Of a DNA stretch of 64,000 bases, positions 32,776 through 41,415 are shown piece after piece. The stretch comes from Streptomyces tibetensis (GTDB lineage Bacteria; Actinomycetota; Actinomycetes; Streptomycetales; Streptomycetaceae), in contig NZ_SZVW01000025.1 in assembly GCF_007655005.1 (NCBI RefSeq), positions 62,001 through 126,000 on the forward strand, in the 5' to 3' direction. A program made the position numbers and the translations under genes. The notes beneath the pieces were generated by a model. That model worked only from the letters and a program-made list of their open reading frames with translations. It made no database searches and was not told where the DNA came from. Numbering within the stretch: position 1 is the stretch's first letter; each line of letters opens with the position of its first letter.

Positions 32776-34143
32776 TTACGGATACGTGTACGCGTTGAGC
32801 GTGGTGACGGCGGAGGCCGGGTTACCTCGGTCGTAGTGGTCCACGGCGAGGAAGTTGGGCTTCTTGCGGGCGGCCGGCTGGCAGAACCTCTGGGCGCGGT
32901 CGGCGAGTTTGGTGTTGTCCGTGCCGGCCGTGCCGGCGAGCGGGACGTCACGGAAGTGGTTCATGACGAACAGCGGGCGGAATGCGGGTTCGGTGCGGGT
33001 CAGCGGGATGTTGGTGTCGGGGCCGTACCAGCGGCTGTAGCAGGACCAGTCGGAGGTGCCGACGCCCGAGCCCATCGACCAGTAGTTCTCGACCGTCCAT
33101 TCCCGTTGGTACATGACGCCGAAGCTGTCCCGGGTCAGGCCCGCGGCCTGGTCGGCGGAGCGGCTGTGGTCGGTGAGGATCAGCAGCCGGTGGCCGGCGG
33201 CGGCCAGGTCCGTCATCGTCGGCCAGCCGCTGTGCCGTACGCCGGTGAGATCGGGCCGGTACAGCACGTCCGACAGGCCGTTGACACGGGCGAGTTCGGC
33301 GCGCAGGACGGCAGGGTCGACGTAGTCCTCCAGGAAGACGGTGACGAACTGGTCGGGGTGGGCCTTCAGGAAGTCGACCATGCGCTGGAGGTCGACCCAC
33401 AGGGCGACGGGCCTGCTGACGAGGGTGCAGCTGTTGTGGCAGAGGATCGCGCCGTCCGGCGTCTGGTGGATGTCCATCATGAATCCGCGGACGCCGTCGG
33501 CCAGTTGCTGCTGGATGCCGCGGGTCTGATTGGGCACGAGGTTGACGAAGGGCGGGGCGAAGCCGCCGTCGACGCCGTTGGCGTATGCGTTGTGCGTGGT
33601 GAGGAACGTGACCTGGTCCAGGGTGCGACGGTCCGGAGGCGGCATGGGACCGGTGACGGGGGCCACCGGGGTGAGGTACCAGGCGGCGAGTTCGCCCGCG
33701 CCTGCGAGGGCCAGGCGCGCGGGGTAGTCGGCTCCGGAGGGCTTGGGCGCCACGGTGAGGTGGCGGGCGGTTCCCGGAACCCTGAGCGTGTAGCGGTCGG
33801 CGTCGAGCGGGGTGATCTCCCAGGGGGCGTCGGCGCTCGCGCAGGCGACGGTCGCTGCCTGGTCGCCGGTGCGGCCTAGACAGGTGCCGGGCGCGTCGGT
33901 GCTCTCCAGGAGGTACGAGGAGCCGTTGGCCTTCAGCTGCCACTGCTGGCGGTCCTCGTTGCCGCGGGGTCTGTGCTGCTCGACAGCGCCGCCGTCGTCG
34001 GCCGCGTTGAGCCCGGTCGTGGCGCTCTGGACGTAGTACGTGCCCGGAGCCGGAACGGCGGCGGCAGCGGGCTGGGGGGCCACGACCGCGGCGGCCAGTG
34101 CCGCGGCCGTGGCGAGCAGGGCGTGGGGGGTGCGTAGGCGCAT
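32776..34143 (-). CDS. Secreted PI-PLC-X-domain phosphodiesterase-like protein with N-terminal ricin/lectin-like region
   Basis: A 455-residue exported protein: Sec signal (RLRTPHALLATAAALAAAVV, cleavage after AAAA near 31), a region of about 40-165 with TGLNAADDG and QQWQLKANGSSYLLES resembling a ricin-type lectin repeat, and a phosphatidylinositol-phospholipase-C X domain (about 190-440: TFLTTHNAYANG with one catalytic His, and MMDIHQTPDGAILCHNSC). The second His cannot be placed with certainty. Probable extracellular phospholipase/phosphodiesterase. ATG at 34143 has GGAGGG upstream and gives a clean signal; an upstream ATG would bury it. Confidence 0.82.
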   Translation of the reverse strand: MRLRTPHALLATAAALAAAVVAPQPAAAAVPAPGTYYVQSATTGLNAADDGGAVEQHRPRGNEDRQQWQLKANGSSYLLESTDAPGTCLGRTGDQAATVACASADAPWEITPLDADRYTLRVPGTARHLTVAPKPSGADYPARLALAGAGELAAWYLTPVAPVTGPMPPPDRRTLDQVTFLTTHNAYANGVDGGFAPPFVNLVPNQTRGIQQQLADGVRGFMMDIHQTPDGAILCHNSCTLVSRPVALWVDLQRMVDFLKAHPDQFVTVFLEDYVDPAVLRAELARVNGLSDVLYRPDLTGVRHSGWPTMTDLAAAGHRLLILTDHSRSADQAAGLTRDSFGVMYQREWTVENYWSMGSGVGTSDWSCYSRWYGPDTNIPLTRTEPAFRPLFVMNHFRDVPLAGTAGTDNTKLADRAQRFCQPAARKKPNFLAVDHYDRGNPASAVTTLNAYTYP

Positions 34144-34212
34144 GAGGGATGCCCTCCGATCATCGGTCAGGTTCATGACATCCCGCATGACACCACGCCG
34201 GCCGCTCCGGCG

Positions 34213-35103
34213 TCAGCAGTACAGGTTGCCGCCGGGCGACGTCCCGAGGATCTGCGTGAAGCGCTGGTAGTTGTTCACCCGGCTCTGCACCTGCGCCGGG
34301 TTCTTGCCGTCGCACTCCAGGGAGCCGTTGATGCTGCGGATCGTCTGGCCGAAACCGGCGCCGTTCACCATGGCGTTGTGCGGGGTCATGCTGCCGGGGC
34401 CGGTCTGGGTGTTCCAGTACCACAGGGCCGTCTTCCAGGCGACGGCCGAGTCGTTCTGCACCAGCCAGGGGTTGTTCAGCAGGTCGACGCCGAGCGCGTC
34501 GCCCGCCGCCTTGTAGTTGAAGTTCCAGCTCAGCTGGATCGGGCCGCGCCCGTAGTAGGCTGCCTGCCCGGCCGGACAGCCGTAGGGCCGGCTCCAGTCG
34601 CAGTAGTGCGGATAGTTGGCGGTGTTCTGCTCCACCACGTGCACCAGACCGCCGGTCTCGTGGCTGACGTTGGCGAGGAAGGCCGCGGCCTCCTGCTTCT
34701 TCACCGTGTCGCTGCCGGTGTTGGCGAAGCCGGGGTAGGCGCTCAGGGCCGCGGTGAGGCCGCTGTAGCTGTAGAACGAATTCCGGTTCGGGAACATCTG
34801 GTTGAACTGCGCCTCGCTCACCACGAAGCGGGCGTTGGGCGTGCCGGGACCGCTGTCGCAGGCGTAGGGCTCCCAGTACCAGGTGCTGATGACCGGGTCG
34901 TAACCCGGGTTGGCGTGCTCGGCGATGTACGCCTTGCCGTCGGTGTAGCGGACGATGTCGCCTGCGGCGTACGACTTCCCGGCCGTCCAGTTCGGATAGC
35001 TGGAGCAGGCGGCGGCCGAGGCGGTCGTGGCGGGCAGGAGCACCGGCGCGGTGCCGGCGAGGGCGAGGGTGGCCAGGACTGCGGAGATGCGGCGTCTCGA
35101 CAC
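34213..35103 (-). CDS. Secreted family-19 chitinase with chitin-binding domain
   Basis: A 296-residue exported chitinase. Signal peptide to about 31, a CBM5/12-type binding domain (34-80: WTAGKSYAAGDIVRYTDGKA, STWYWEPY with surface aromatics), and a GH19 catalytic domain (90-296) with Glu149 (SHETGG) and Glu158 (VVEQNTA), the general acid and base. It hydrolyses chitin with inversion, releasing oligosaccharides that Streptomyces uses as carbon/nitrogen and signals. GTG start follows GAAGGAG. An array of dre-like sites lies upstream (35241-35335), so control by DasR or a chitin two-component system is likely. Confidence 0.93.
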   Translation of the reverse strand: MSRRRISAVLATLALAGTAPVLLPATTASAAACSSYPNWTAGKSYAAGDIVRYTDGKAYIAEHANPGYDPVISTWYWEPYACDSGPGTPNARFVVSEAQFNQMFPNRNSFYSYSGLTAALSAYPGFANTGSDTVKKQEAAAFLANVSHETGGLVHVVEQNTANYPHYCDWSRPYGCPAGQAAYYGRGPIQLSWNFNYKAAGDALGVDLLNNPWLVQNDSAVAWKTALWYWNTQTGPGSMTPHNAMVNGAGFGQTIRSINGSLECDGKNPAQVQSRVNNYQRFTQILGTSPGGNLYC

Positions 35104-35240
35104 GGGTTCAACTCCTTCGCGGAGCACGGCCGCACCCCGACGAGGGCAGGGTGAAGCAGACCCTTGACCGCACGCGCCGGTGGTCCGGTCACGGCGTGGG
35201 GGCGGCCGTGGTGGGGGGCTGGGAGGCACACTCAACCGCT

Positions 35241-35335
35241 TTGGTCTGTACCAGTCAAGGGTGTAGACCAGTCAGGTACAGACCTGGCCGGCAGAGACTG
35301 GTCGGACACAGACCTGTCCGGCACAGACCTCTCGG
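35241..35335 (-). promoter_or_regulatory. Array of dre-like GGTCT-N3-CC sites in front of the chitinase gene
   Basis: On the minus strand GGTCT-type half sites (CAGACC/TAGACC on the plus strand) start at 35264, 35279, 35309 and 35324, with a one-mismatch copy at about 35294: five units in an exact 15-bp register. A further dyad, TGGTCTGTACCA, lies at 35242-35253, and TGGTCTACACC (minus, 35260-35270) matches the DasR-box core. Streptomyces chitinase promoters carry tandem repeats of this kind. Confidence 0.65.
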
Positions 35336-35375
35336 GTCCGAGCCGGTTCACGGCCCGCCGTGTCTCGCTCGTGGC

Positions 35376-35813
35376 TCACACGCGCGCCGAGCCCTCCAGC
35401 GTCGCCGCCAACCGGTCCAGCAGGGACCGCAGCAGGGCGTCGTCGCCGTCACCGAGCGGCGGCCAACCGGCACGGACGGCGCGGTCGACGCGCTGCCAGT
35501 ACTCCCGGCCGCGCGGGGTGAGATGGGCGAGGACGCGGCGCCGGTCGAACGGATCGACCCTGCGGTGCACCAGGTTCTGGTCGACGAGCTGGTCGACCAG
35601 CTTGGTCAGCGTCGGAGGCGGCAGGAAAGCGGCCTCGGCGAGCCCCGTCATGTGGTGCCCCTCGCCGTCGGACAGCGCGGCCAGCACCCGCCACGCGTCG
35701 AGCGAGCAGCCCTCCGCCTCCAGCACGCCCTGCAAACGCCGCGCCGCCAGCCGTTCGGCCCGCGTCAGCAACTGCACGAGGTCGTCGGGACGACGCGGGT
35801 TCGGGCTGTGCAT
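35376..35813 (-). CDS. MarR-family transcriptional regulator
   Basis: A 145-residue winged-helix regulator: helix LVQLLTRAERLAARRLQ, recognition region MTGLAEAAFLPPPTLTKLVD with wing HRRVDPFDRRRVLAHLT, typical of MarR. AGGAG lies six bases before the ATG. It is divergent from the binding-protein gene (79 bp apart), which is the most likely target, and precedes the chitinase gene on the same strand by 272 bp. Usual ligands are aromatic acids, phenols or oxidants. Confidence 0.87.
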   Translation of the reverse strand: MHSPNPRRPDDLVQLLTRAERLAARRLQGVLEAEGCSLDAWRVLAALSDGEGHHMTGLAEAAFLPPPTLTKLVDQLVDQNLVHRRVDPFDRRRVLAHLTPRGREYWQRVDRAVRAGWPPLGDGDDALLRSLLDRLAATLEGSARV

Positions 35814-35892
35814 CCCTGCTCCTAGGTCACGAGGGGTGTCCATCGTAGGAGACGCACTGGAGTTCGTCCGGTGGAGCCGGAATCATGACGCC

Positions 35893-37002
35893 ATGTTCCG
35901 GCACGACCTCCCAGGGCCCGAGTGGTTCACGGCCGACGACTCCGTGCTCGGCGTGGCCCTCGTCTTCCCCCTGCGGGGCCCGGCCGGGATCTTCGGGCCC
36001 ACCTGCGAACTGTGCGCGCGGCTGGCCGCCGAGGAGGTCAACCGGGACGGCGGCGTGCTCGGCAGGGAGCTGCGGCTGGTGCCGGTCGACGGCTCGGGCC
36101 CACCCGACGAGATCGCGGACGAGGTCGAGGCGCTGGTGGACCTGGGTGCCGTGCAGGGAGTCACCGGCTGGCACATCTCCTCCGTACGGCAGGCGCTCGC
36201 GCCGAGGATCGCGCACCGCGTCCCGTACGTGTACACCGCGCTGTACGAGGGCGGGGAGGGCACGGCGGGGGTCTTCCTGACCAGCGAGACCCCGGGCGAC
36301 CAGCTCCGGCCCGCGATGGATCTGCTGGCGCGCGAGCGCCGGGTCCGGCGTTGGTTCGTGGTGGGCAACGACTACGTGTGGCCGCGGCACACGGCCCGCT
36401 CGGCCCGCCGGTACGCCCGGGACGGCGGCGGCCGCGTCACCGGTGAGGCCTACCTCCCGCTCGGCACCCACGACTTCGAGCCCGTGCTGCGCCGCGTGGA
36501 GCGCTCGAACGCCGACGCGGTGCTGATGCTGCTCGTCGGCAGTGACGCGGTGCGCTTCAACCGGGCGTTCGCGGCATACGGCCTGCCCGCGCGCTGCCTG
36601 CGGCTGAGCACGCTGATGGACGAGAACATGCTGGTGGCGAGCGGACCCGAGGCGACGGAGGACCTCTACAGCACCGCCGGGTTCTTCGCCTCGCTGGCCA
36701 ATCGCGACACCCTCGACTTCCACGGGCGGTACGCCGCCCGCTACGGCGTCCAGGCACCCGCCCTCGGCAGCCTCGGCGAGTCCTGCTACGAGGGTGTGCT
36801 GCTGCTGGCCGCGCTGCTGAAGAGGGCCGGAACACTGGACGTCTCGGCGATCGGCGCCACGGCGGGGGCCGGGGCGGTGTCCTACGAGGGCCCGCGCGGG
36901 CTGCTGCACCTGCGGGACGCCCATGTGCGCCAGCGGATCTACCTGGCACGGGCCGACGGACTGGACTTCGACGTGCTCACGGAGCTGGACACGCGTCCGT
37001 GA
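35893..37002 (+). CDS. AmiC/UrtA-like periplasmic-binding-fold protein without signal peptide
   Basis: A 369-residue type I periplasmic-binding fold protein: VALVFPLRGPAGIFGPTCEL, AAEEVNRDGGVLGRELRLVPV, and later LGTHDFEPVLRRVERSNADA, the arrangement of the urea/amide receptors UrtA and AmiC (Peripla_BP_5/6). It has no signal peptide or lipobox, so, as with AmiC, a cytosolic sensor role is more likely than transport. No ABC transporter genes are nearby. The MarR gene lies divergently; the acyl-CoA dehydrogenase gene follows after 80 bases on the same strand. Confidence 0.78.
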   Translation: MFRHDLPGPEWFTADDSVLGVALVFPLRGPAGIFGPTCELCARLAAEEVNRDGGVLGRELRLVPVDGSGPPDEIADEVEALVDLGAVQGVTGWHISSVRQALAPRIAHRVPYVYTALYEGGEGTAGVFLTSETPGDQLRPAMDLLARERRVRRWFVVGNDYVWPRHTARSARRYARDGGGRVTGEAYLPLGTHDFEPVLRRVERSNADAVLMLLVGSDAVRFNRAFAAYGLPARCLRLSTLMDENMLVASGPEATEDLYSTAGFFASLANRDTLDFHGRYAARYGVQAPALGSLGESCYEGVLLLAALLKRAGTLDVSAIGATAGAGAVSYEGPRGLLHLRDAHVRQRIYLARADGLDFDVLTELDTRP

Positions 37003-37082
37003 CGGGACGGTCGTGGCCGACACGCCCCCCGGATCGACGCCCCGCGCCGCCGGACCGTGCCGTCGACCGCGAGAATCCCCTC

Positions 37083-38132
37083 ATGACCACCACACCCCAT
37101 CCGCTCGTCACCCGCGCCCTGCGGCTGGCGCGCGATCTCCTCGTCCCGCAGGCCGAACGCGTCGACCAGGAGGGTGTGCCCGCGAGCCATGTCGCCGCGG
37201 TGAAACGGGCCGGGCTGCTCGGGGTGGTCGCGCCACAGGAGTACGGCGGCGCGGACGCGCCCGTGGCCGTGGCGCGGGAGACCGCCGAGATCCTGGCCGG
37301 GGCGTGCTGCTCCACCTGGTTCGTGCAGACACAGCACCACACACCGGTGAAGCTGCTCGCCACCTACGACTCGCCCGTCCGGGACAAGCTCCTGCGTCCG
37401 CTGGCGACGGGCGAACTGATGGCCGGCATCGCCTTCGCCCACGTCCGCGCCTTCCCCCGGGTGCCGGTGCGGGCCGTTCGCCAGGAGGGCGGCTGGCGGT
37501 TCGAGGGGAAGGTGCCCTGGTACACGGGGTGGGGTCTGAACGACGTGATGCTGCTGGCCGGGGTGACGGACACGGCCGAGGTGGTGTTCGGGTTCGCCGA
37601 GGCCCGCGAGCAGCCGGGGCTGACACCGTCAGCGCCCATGCGGCTCGCGGCCCTGACCGCCGCCCGTACGGTGTCCCTGGACCTGGACGGCCTGTGGCTG
37701 CCGGAGGAGGCCGTGGTGCTGCGCACCTCGCAGGAGGAGTTCGCCCAGGTCGACCTGCCCCGGGCCGCCAACGCCAGTCCGGCCGTTTTCGGGGTGGCGT
37801 ACGCGGCGCTCGACCTGGTGGAGCAGACCCCGGACGGCCGGGACACGGCCCGGTCGCTGCGCTCCCGGCTCGACGAGGTCCGCACGGAGGCCTACACCCT
37901 GGCCGACCGGCCCGCCTCGCACGACTGCGTCCCGGAACGCCTGGCCGTCAAGACCCGCGCGTACGACCTCCTGCGCGCGGCCACGACCGCGGCGATCGTG
38001 GCCGGGGGCGGCCGGTCCATGGACCTGGGCAGCCGGGCGCAACGGCTGGCGCGAGAGGGCATGTTCCTGCTGGTGCAGGGCCAGACGGCCGAGGCACGCA
38101 GGACACACCTCGGCTCGCTGGCGTCCCGCTAG
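37083..38132 (+). CDS. Acyl-CoA dehydrogenase-family flavoprotein
   Basis: A 349-residue protein with the acyl-CoA dehydrogenase fold: N-terminal helical domain (ALRLARDLLVPQAERVDQEG, VKRAGLLGVVAPQEYGG), a beta domain with GIAFAHVRAFPRV and FEGKVPWYTGWGLNDVMLL, and a C-terminal helix bundle (AATTAAIVAGGGRSMDLGSRAQRLARE). The absence of a clear catalytic Glu and its relation to HsaA/DszC-type flavin monooxygenases make oxygenase-like chemistry possible. FAD is the expected cofactor. The stop overlaps the convergent serine-hydrolase stop by three bases. Confidence 0.8.
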   Translation: MTTTPHPLVTRALRLARDLLVPQAERVDQEGVPASHVAAVKRAGLLGVVAPQEYGGADAPVAVARETAEILAGACCSTWFVQTQHHTPVKLLATYDSPVRDKLLRPLATGELMAGIAFAHVRAFPRVPVRAVRQEGGWRFEGKVPWYTGWGLNDVMLLAGVTDTAEVVFGFAEAREQPGLTPSAPMRLAALTAARTVSLDLDGLWLPEEAVVLRTSQEEFAQVDLPRAANASPAVFGVAYAALDLVEQTPDGRDTARSLRSRLDEVRTEAYTLADRPASHDCVPERLAVKTRAYDLLRAATTAAIVAGGGRSMDLGSRAQRLAREGMFLLVQGQTAEARRTHLGSLASR

Positions 38133-39331
38133 CCGAGGCGGGGCACGACCGGCGCCCGGTCCGTCCGGGACGGTGTCCTCCCGCAGAACTCCGCCTCGAT
38201 GACGTCCGTGTAGAGGGACGAGTTCGGGAGCCAGTCCCCGTTGATGTTGAAGGTGAGCTGGTGTTCGCCGTCCAGGGTGCCGGCCATCGCGGACAGGGAG
38301 CCGTTCGTACGGCCGCTCTTGCCCACCACCTTCACCCCGCAGGACAGTTGCGCGAACTCGACCCCGAGTCCGTACCCGGTGCCGTGCCCGGCCGGGACCT
38401 CTTCGAACATCTCCTTCATCTGCCGCTGGGGCAGCAAGTGACCTTTGACCAGGGCCCGTTGGAACCGGTTGAGGTCGCCGCTGGTGGAGATGACGTCACC
38501 GGCCGCGCCCAGCCAGGTCATGTTCTGTTCGGTGGCGTCGTGGATCTCGGCGTCGGGGGCGTCCTGGTGGAGCCGGGAGTAGCCGACGGGGTGGGGCTTC
38601 GGCATGCGGGGCGAGGTGCCGGGGAACGACGTCCCGCGCAGCTTCAGCGGCCGGAGGATACGGCGGGTGATCTCCTGGGCGTAGCCGTGGCCCGTGGCCT
38701 TCTCGATGACCATGCCCGCGATGACGAAGTTAGTGTTCGAGTACGACGGCTCGCTCTCCGGGCCCGACTGCGGTGGGCGCCGCAGAGCGATCGCCACGAG
38801 TTCCTCGGGCGTGTGGGTGTCGTACCGGTGCTCCGGGAAGCCGGGGCCCGCGCTGTCGTGGAGGAAGGCGGGGTCGTCGGTGTAGCCGGCGATGCCGCTG
38901 GTGTGGTTGAGGAGCCGGCGCAGGGTGACCTTGCTGCCGTCGTAGCCGTTGCCGCGCAGCAGTCCGGGCAGCCATCGCTCGACCGTGTCGTCCAGGTCCA
39001 GTCTGCCTTCGGCCTCCAGCTGGAGCAGGACGGTCGCGACGAACGTCTTGGTGATGCTGGCTCCGCGGAAGTGCTCGCCGGCCGACCGCTTGCGGCCGGT
39101 TCCGGTGTCCGCGTAGCCCGACTCGCCGAACCAAGTCCCCTTGCTGTCCACGGCCTTGGCCGCCGCTCCGGGGAGTCCGCCCTTCTCGACCAGCGCGCTT
39201 AACGCGGTCCGGGTGGCCTCGTGGCCGTGCTGCCGATCCGCCGCCTGTGCGGCCGGGGCCAGTGCCGCCGTTCCGGCGGACAGCGCCACGGCGAGGGCGA
39301 TCGAGACGGTGCGTGCGGCGCGCTGCTTCAT
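38129..39331 (-). CDS. Secreted serine hydrolase (class C beta-lactamase / D-Ala-D-Ala carboxypeptidase fold)
   Basis: A 400-residue exported hydrolase. Signal peptide to about 31 (AQAA), SxxK motif SITK with Ser92 and Lys95, YxN motif in PSYSNTN and the third motif KSG near 335. This is the penicillin-binding-protein-like fold of DD-carboxypeptidases, class C beta-lactamases and esterases (EstB-like). Only biochemical work separates these; the match to Streptomyces R61-type DD-peptidase-like proteins favours a cell-wall or esterase function. GGAGG lies upstream of the ATG at 39331. A heptamer repeat array lies 77-138 bp upstream. Confidence 0.85.
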   Translation of the reverse strand: MKQRAARTVSIALAVALSAGTAALAPAAQAADRQHGHEATRTALSALVEKGGLPGAAAKAVDSKGTWFGESGYADTGTGRKRSAGEHFRGASITKTFVATVLLQLEAEGRLDLDDTVERWLPGLLRGNGYDGSKVTLRRLLNHTSGIAGYTDDPAFLHDSAGPGFPEHRYDTHTPEELVAIALRRPPQSGPESEPSYSNTNFVIAGMVIEKATGHGYAQEITRRILRPLKLRGTSFPGTSPRMPKPHPVGYSRLHQDAPDAEIHDATEQNMTWLGAAGDVISTSGDLNRFQRALVKGHLLPQRQMKEMFEEVPAGHGTGYGLGVEFAQLSCGVKVVGKSGRTNGSLSAMAGTLDGEHQLTFNINGDWLPNSSLYTDVIEAEFCGRTPSRTDRAPVVPRLG

Positions 39332-39407
39332 GGGTGTGCCTCCTGTTCACCGAGGGGCGGGTCGTGCCCACTCGGTGACCAGGACGCCCGGGCCAGGCCC
39401 AAGGGTT

Positions 39408-39469
39408 GATCTCCGTCTCAGGTCTCCGGTCTCAGGTCTCAGGTCTCAAATCTCTGGTCTCTGATCTCC
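39408..39469. repeat. Tandem 7-bp repeats (GGTCTCA-type)
   Basis: Nine units of RRTCTCN: two imperfect ones (39408-39420, one missing a base), then seven exact 7-bp steps (39421-39469): GGTCTCC, GGTCTCA three times, AATCTCT, GGTCTCT, GATCTCC. They lie between the ssuD stop and the serine hydrolase start and could vary in copy number by slippage. Confidence 0.8.
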
Positions 39470-39490
39470 GGTGACGGAACGGACGGGGTG

Positions 39491-40642
39491 TCAGCTCGCG
39501 ACCGGCACGAAGGGGGCCGCGGCGACGGGCGTGTCCCGACTGCCCGCGGGGTGCCGCCACAGTCCCTGCGCGGCCAGGCGCGGCAGGACTCCCTCGCCGA
39601 ACCAGTACGCCTCCTCCAGATGCGGATAGCCGGAGAGGATGAACTCGTCGATGCCCAGCGCGTGGTACTCCTTGATCCGCTCGGCGACCTCGTCGTGGCT
39701 GCCGACCAGGGCGGTGCCCGCCCCGCCGCGCACCAGGCCGATCCCGGCCCACAGGTTGGGGTGGATCTCCAGGCGGTCGCGGCGGCCGCCGTGCAGGGCG
39801 AGCATGCGCTGCTGCCCCTCGGACTCGCTGCGGGAGAGACCGGCCTGCACCGACGCCACCGTCTCCGGATCGAAGCCGTCGAGCAGCCGGTCCGCTTCGG
39901 CCCAGGCCTGCTCGGCGGTGTCCCGGGTGATGACGTGCAGCCGGATGCCGAAGCGCAGGGTGCGGCCCTGGGCTTCGGCCAGCGACCTGAGCCGGGCGAT
40001 CTTCTCGGCGACCTGAGCCGGGGGTTCGCCCCAGGTGAGGTAGACGTCGGCGTGCCGGGCGGCGATCTCACCCGCGATGGGCGAGGAGCCGCCGAAGTAC
40101 ACCTCGGGCACGGGGTCGGGCACCCGGGCCAGCGCCGCCTCCTCCACCCGGACGTGCTCGCCCCGCAGGTCGACGGTGCCGCCCTGCCACAACTCCCGTA
40201 CGACGTGCAGGAACTCGCCGGTGCGGCGGTACCGGCCGTCCTTGTCGAGGAAGTCACCGAAGGCGCGCTGCTCCTTGTTCTCGCCGCCGGTCACGACGTT
40301 GAGCAGCAGCCGCCCGCCGGTCTGCCGCTGGAAGGTGGCGGCCATCTGCGCGGCGAGCGTGGGCGAGATCAGGCCGGGCCGGAAGGCGACGAGGAACTTC
40401 AGGCGTTCGGTGTGCTGGGCGACCATCGCGGTGGTGAGCCAGGCGTCCTCGCACCAGGCACCGGTGGGCGTGAGCGCTCCCGCGAAACCCACTTCCTCGG
40501 CGGCCCGGGCGATCTGGCTCAGGTAGGCGACCGTCGGCGGCCGGTCCCGCCCGGACGCGGTGGCCGGGGTGCCATGACCGCCGCCGACGACATGACGGCT
40601 GTCGCCGTTGGTGGGCAGGAACCAGTGGAACGTGAGGGACAC
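39491..40642 (-). CDS. ssuD: FMNH2-dependent alkanesulfonate monooxygenase SsuD
   Basis: A 383-residue luciferase-like monooxygenase of the SsuD/Tds family, which uses FMNH2 and O2 to release sulfite from alkanesulfonates when sulfate is scarce. Family signatures are present: TFHWFLPTNGDSRHVVGG at the start, the flavin/substrate region TGAWCEDAW with its Cys, RLLLNVVTGGENKEQRAFGD, and the C-terminal LSGYPHLEEAYWFGEGVLP. It follows the ssuE-type reductase (gap 45 bases) that supplies FMNH2. GTG start with GGAG. The two-gene unit lies behind a cysteine-containing leader peptide. Confidence 0.92.
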   Translation of the reverse strand: MSLTFHWFLPTNGDSRHVVGGGHGTPATASGRDRPPTVAYLSQIARAAEEVGFAGALTPTGAWCEDAWLTTAMVAQHTERLKFLVAFRPGLISPTLAAQMAATFQRQTGGRLLLNVVTGGENKEQRAFGDFLDKDGRYRRTGEFLHVVRELWQGGTVDLRGEHVRVEEAALARVPDPVPEVYFGGSSPIAGEIAARHADVYLTWGEPPAQVAEKIARLRSLAEAQGRTLRFGIRLHVITRDTAEQAWAEADRLLDGFDPETVASVQAGLSRSESEGQQRMLALHGGRRDRLEIHPNLWAGIGLVRGGAGTALVGSHDEVAERIKEYHALGIDEFILSGYPHLEEAYWFGEGVLPRLAAQGLWRHPAGSRDTPVAAAPFVPVAS

Positions 40643-40687
40643 GGGGAACTCCGATCGAGGGGGACGTACGTGCGGCGGCGGGCGGCG

Positions 40688-41242
40688 TCAGCCCGCCACG
40701 GCCAGCAGCGGGGTGCGGCCCAGCGCCGCGGAGAACTGGTCGACCACCTGGTCCAGGGCCTCGGTGGCGTCCGGCGCGACGGTCAGGGAACCGTCGTCGT
40801 GAGCGGTGAGGTGCTTGTCGAGGGTGAACCAGCCCTGCACGATGTGGGCCGCGCCCATGGAGTTGAGGACCGGGCGCAGGGCGTAGTCGATGGCCAGGAC
40901 ATGGGCGACACTGCCGCCGGTGGCGAGCGGCAGCACGGTCTTGCCGGTGAGGGCGTACTGCGGGAGCAGGTCCAGCAGGGCCTTCAGCACACCGGAGTAG
41001 GACGCCTTGTAGACGGGTGTGCCGATGACGACGCCGTCGGCCCGGGCGAACAGTTCGGTGGCCTCGACGATGGCGGGGTGACGGAAGTCGGCGCCGAGCA
41101 GGGCCTCGGCGGGGATGGTGCGGACGTCGAGCGGGATCACGTCATGACCCTGGGCCGCCAGCCGCTTGTCCAGGTGGCGCAGCAGTCGGCTGGTGCGGGA
41201 GGAGGCGGAGGGGCTGCCGGAGACGGACAGGACGGTGGCCAT
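40688..41242 (-). CDS. ssuE: NADPH-dependent FMN reductase (SsuE/MsuE)
   Basis: A 184-residue flavodoxin-like reductase: phosphate-binding loop SVSGSPSASSRTSRLL, GTPVYKASYSGVLKALLDLLP and PLATGGSVAHVLAIDYALRP are diagnostic of SsuE/MsuE. It reduces FMN with NAD(P)H and hands FMNH2 to SsuD, encoded next. First structural gene after the leader peptide; the intervening 173 bases contain short hairpins (GTGCCG/CGGCAC and GGCAT/ATGCC) that could form an attenuator. No ABC sulfonate transporter gene is in the window. Confidence 0.9.
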   Translation of the reverse strand: MATVLSVSGSPSASSRTSRLLRHLDKRLAAQGHDVIPLDVRTIPAEALLGADFRHPAIVEATELFARADGVVIGTPVYKASYSGVLKALLDLLPQYALTGKTVLPLATGGSVAHVLAIDYALRPVLNSMGAAHIVQGWFTLDKHLTAHDDGSLTVAPDATEALDQVVDQFSAALGRTPLLAVAG

Positions 41243-41415
41243 GGGCTCTCATTTCCGGGAGAAGGCGCGACTGCGCGGGGCACCGCCGAACTCGGGGACG
41301 CCACGTTCGAAGGGCATGCGAGAATGCCGAATTCAGGCGGGGGGAAGATCACCGCTCAGGGCGTGCCGACGGCACGGCGGATACGGCGGTGAGGAGAAGC
41401 GGCGAGCCGGAAGAC

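Noticed and set aside
35268..35343. Plus-strand translation of the operator array resembling pentapeptide repeats (TDLAG, TDLSG)
   Set aside because: The 15-bp register comes from GGTCT-type operator dyads and there is no start, ribosome-binding site or continuing domain in that frame; downstream it runs through the MarR gene antisense.
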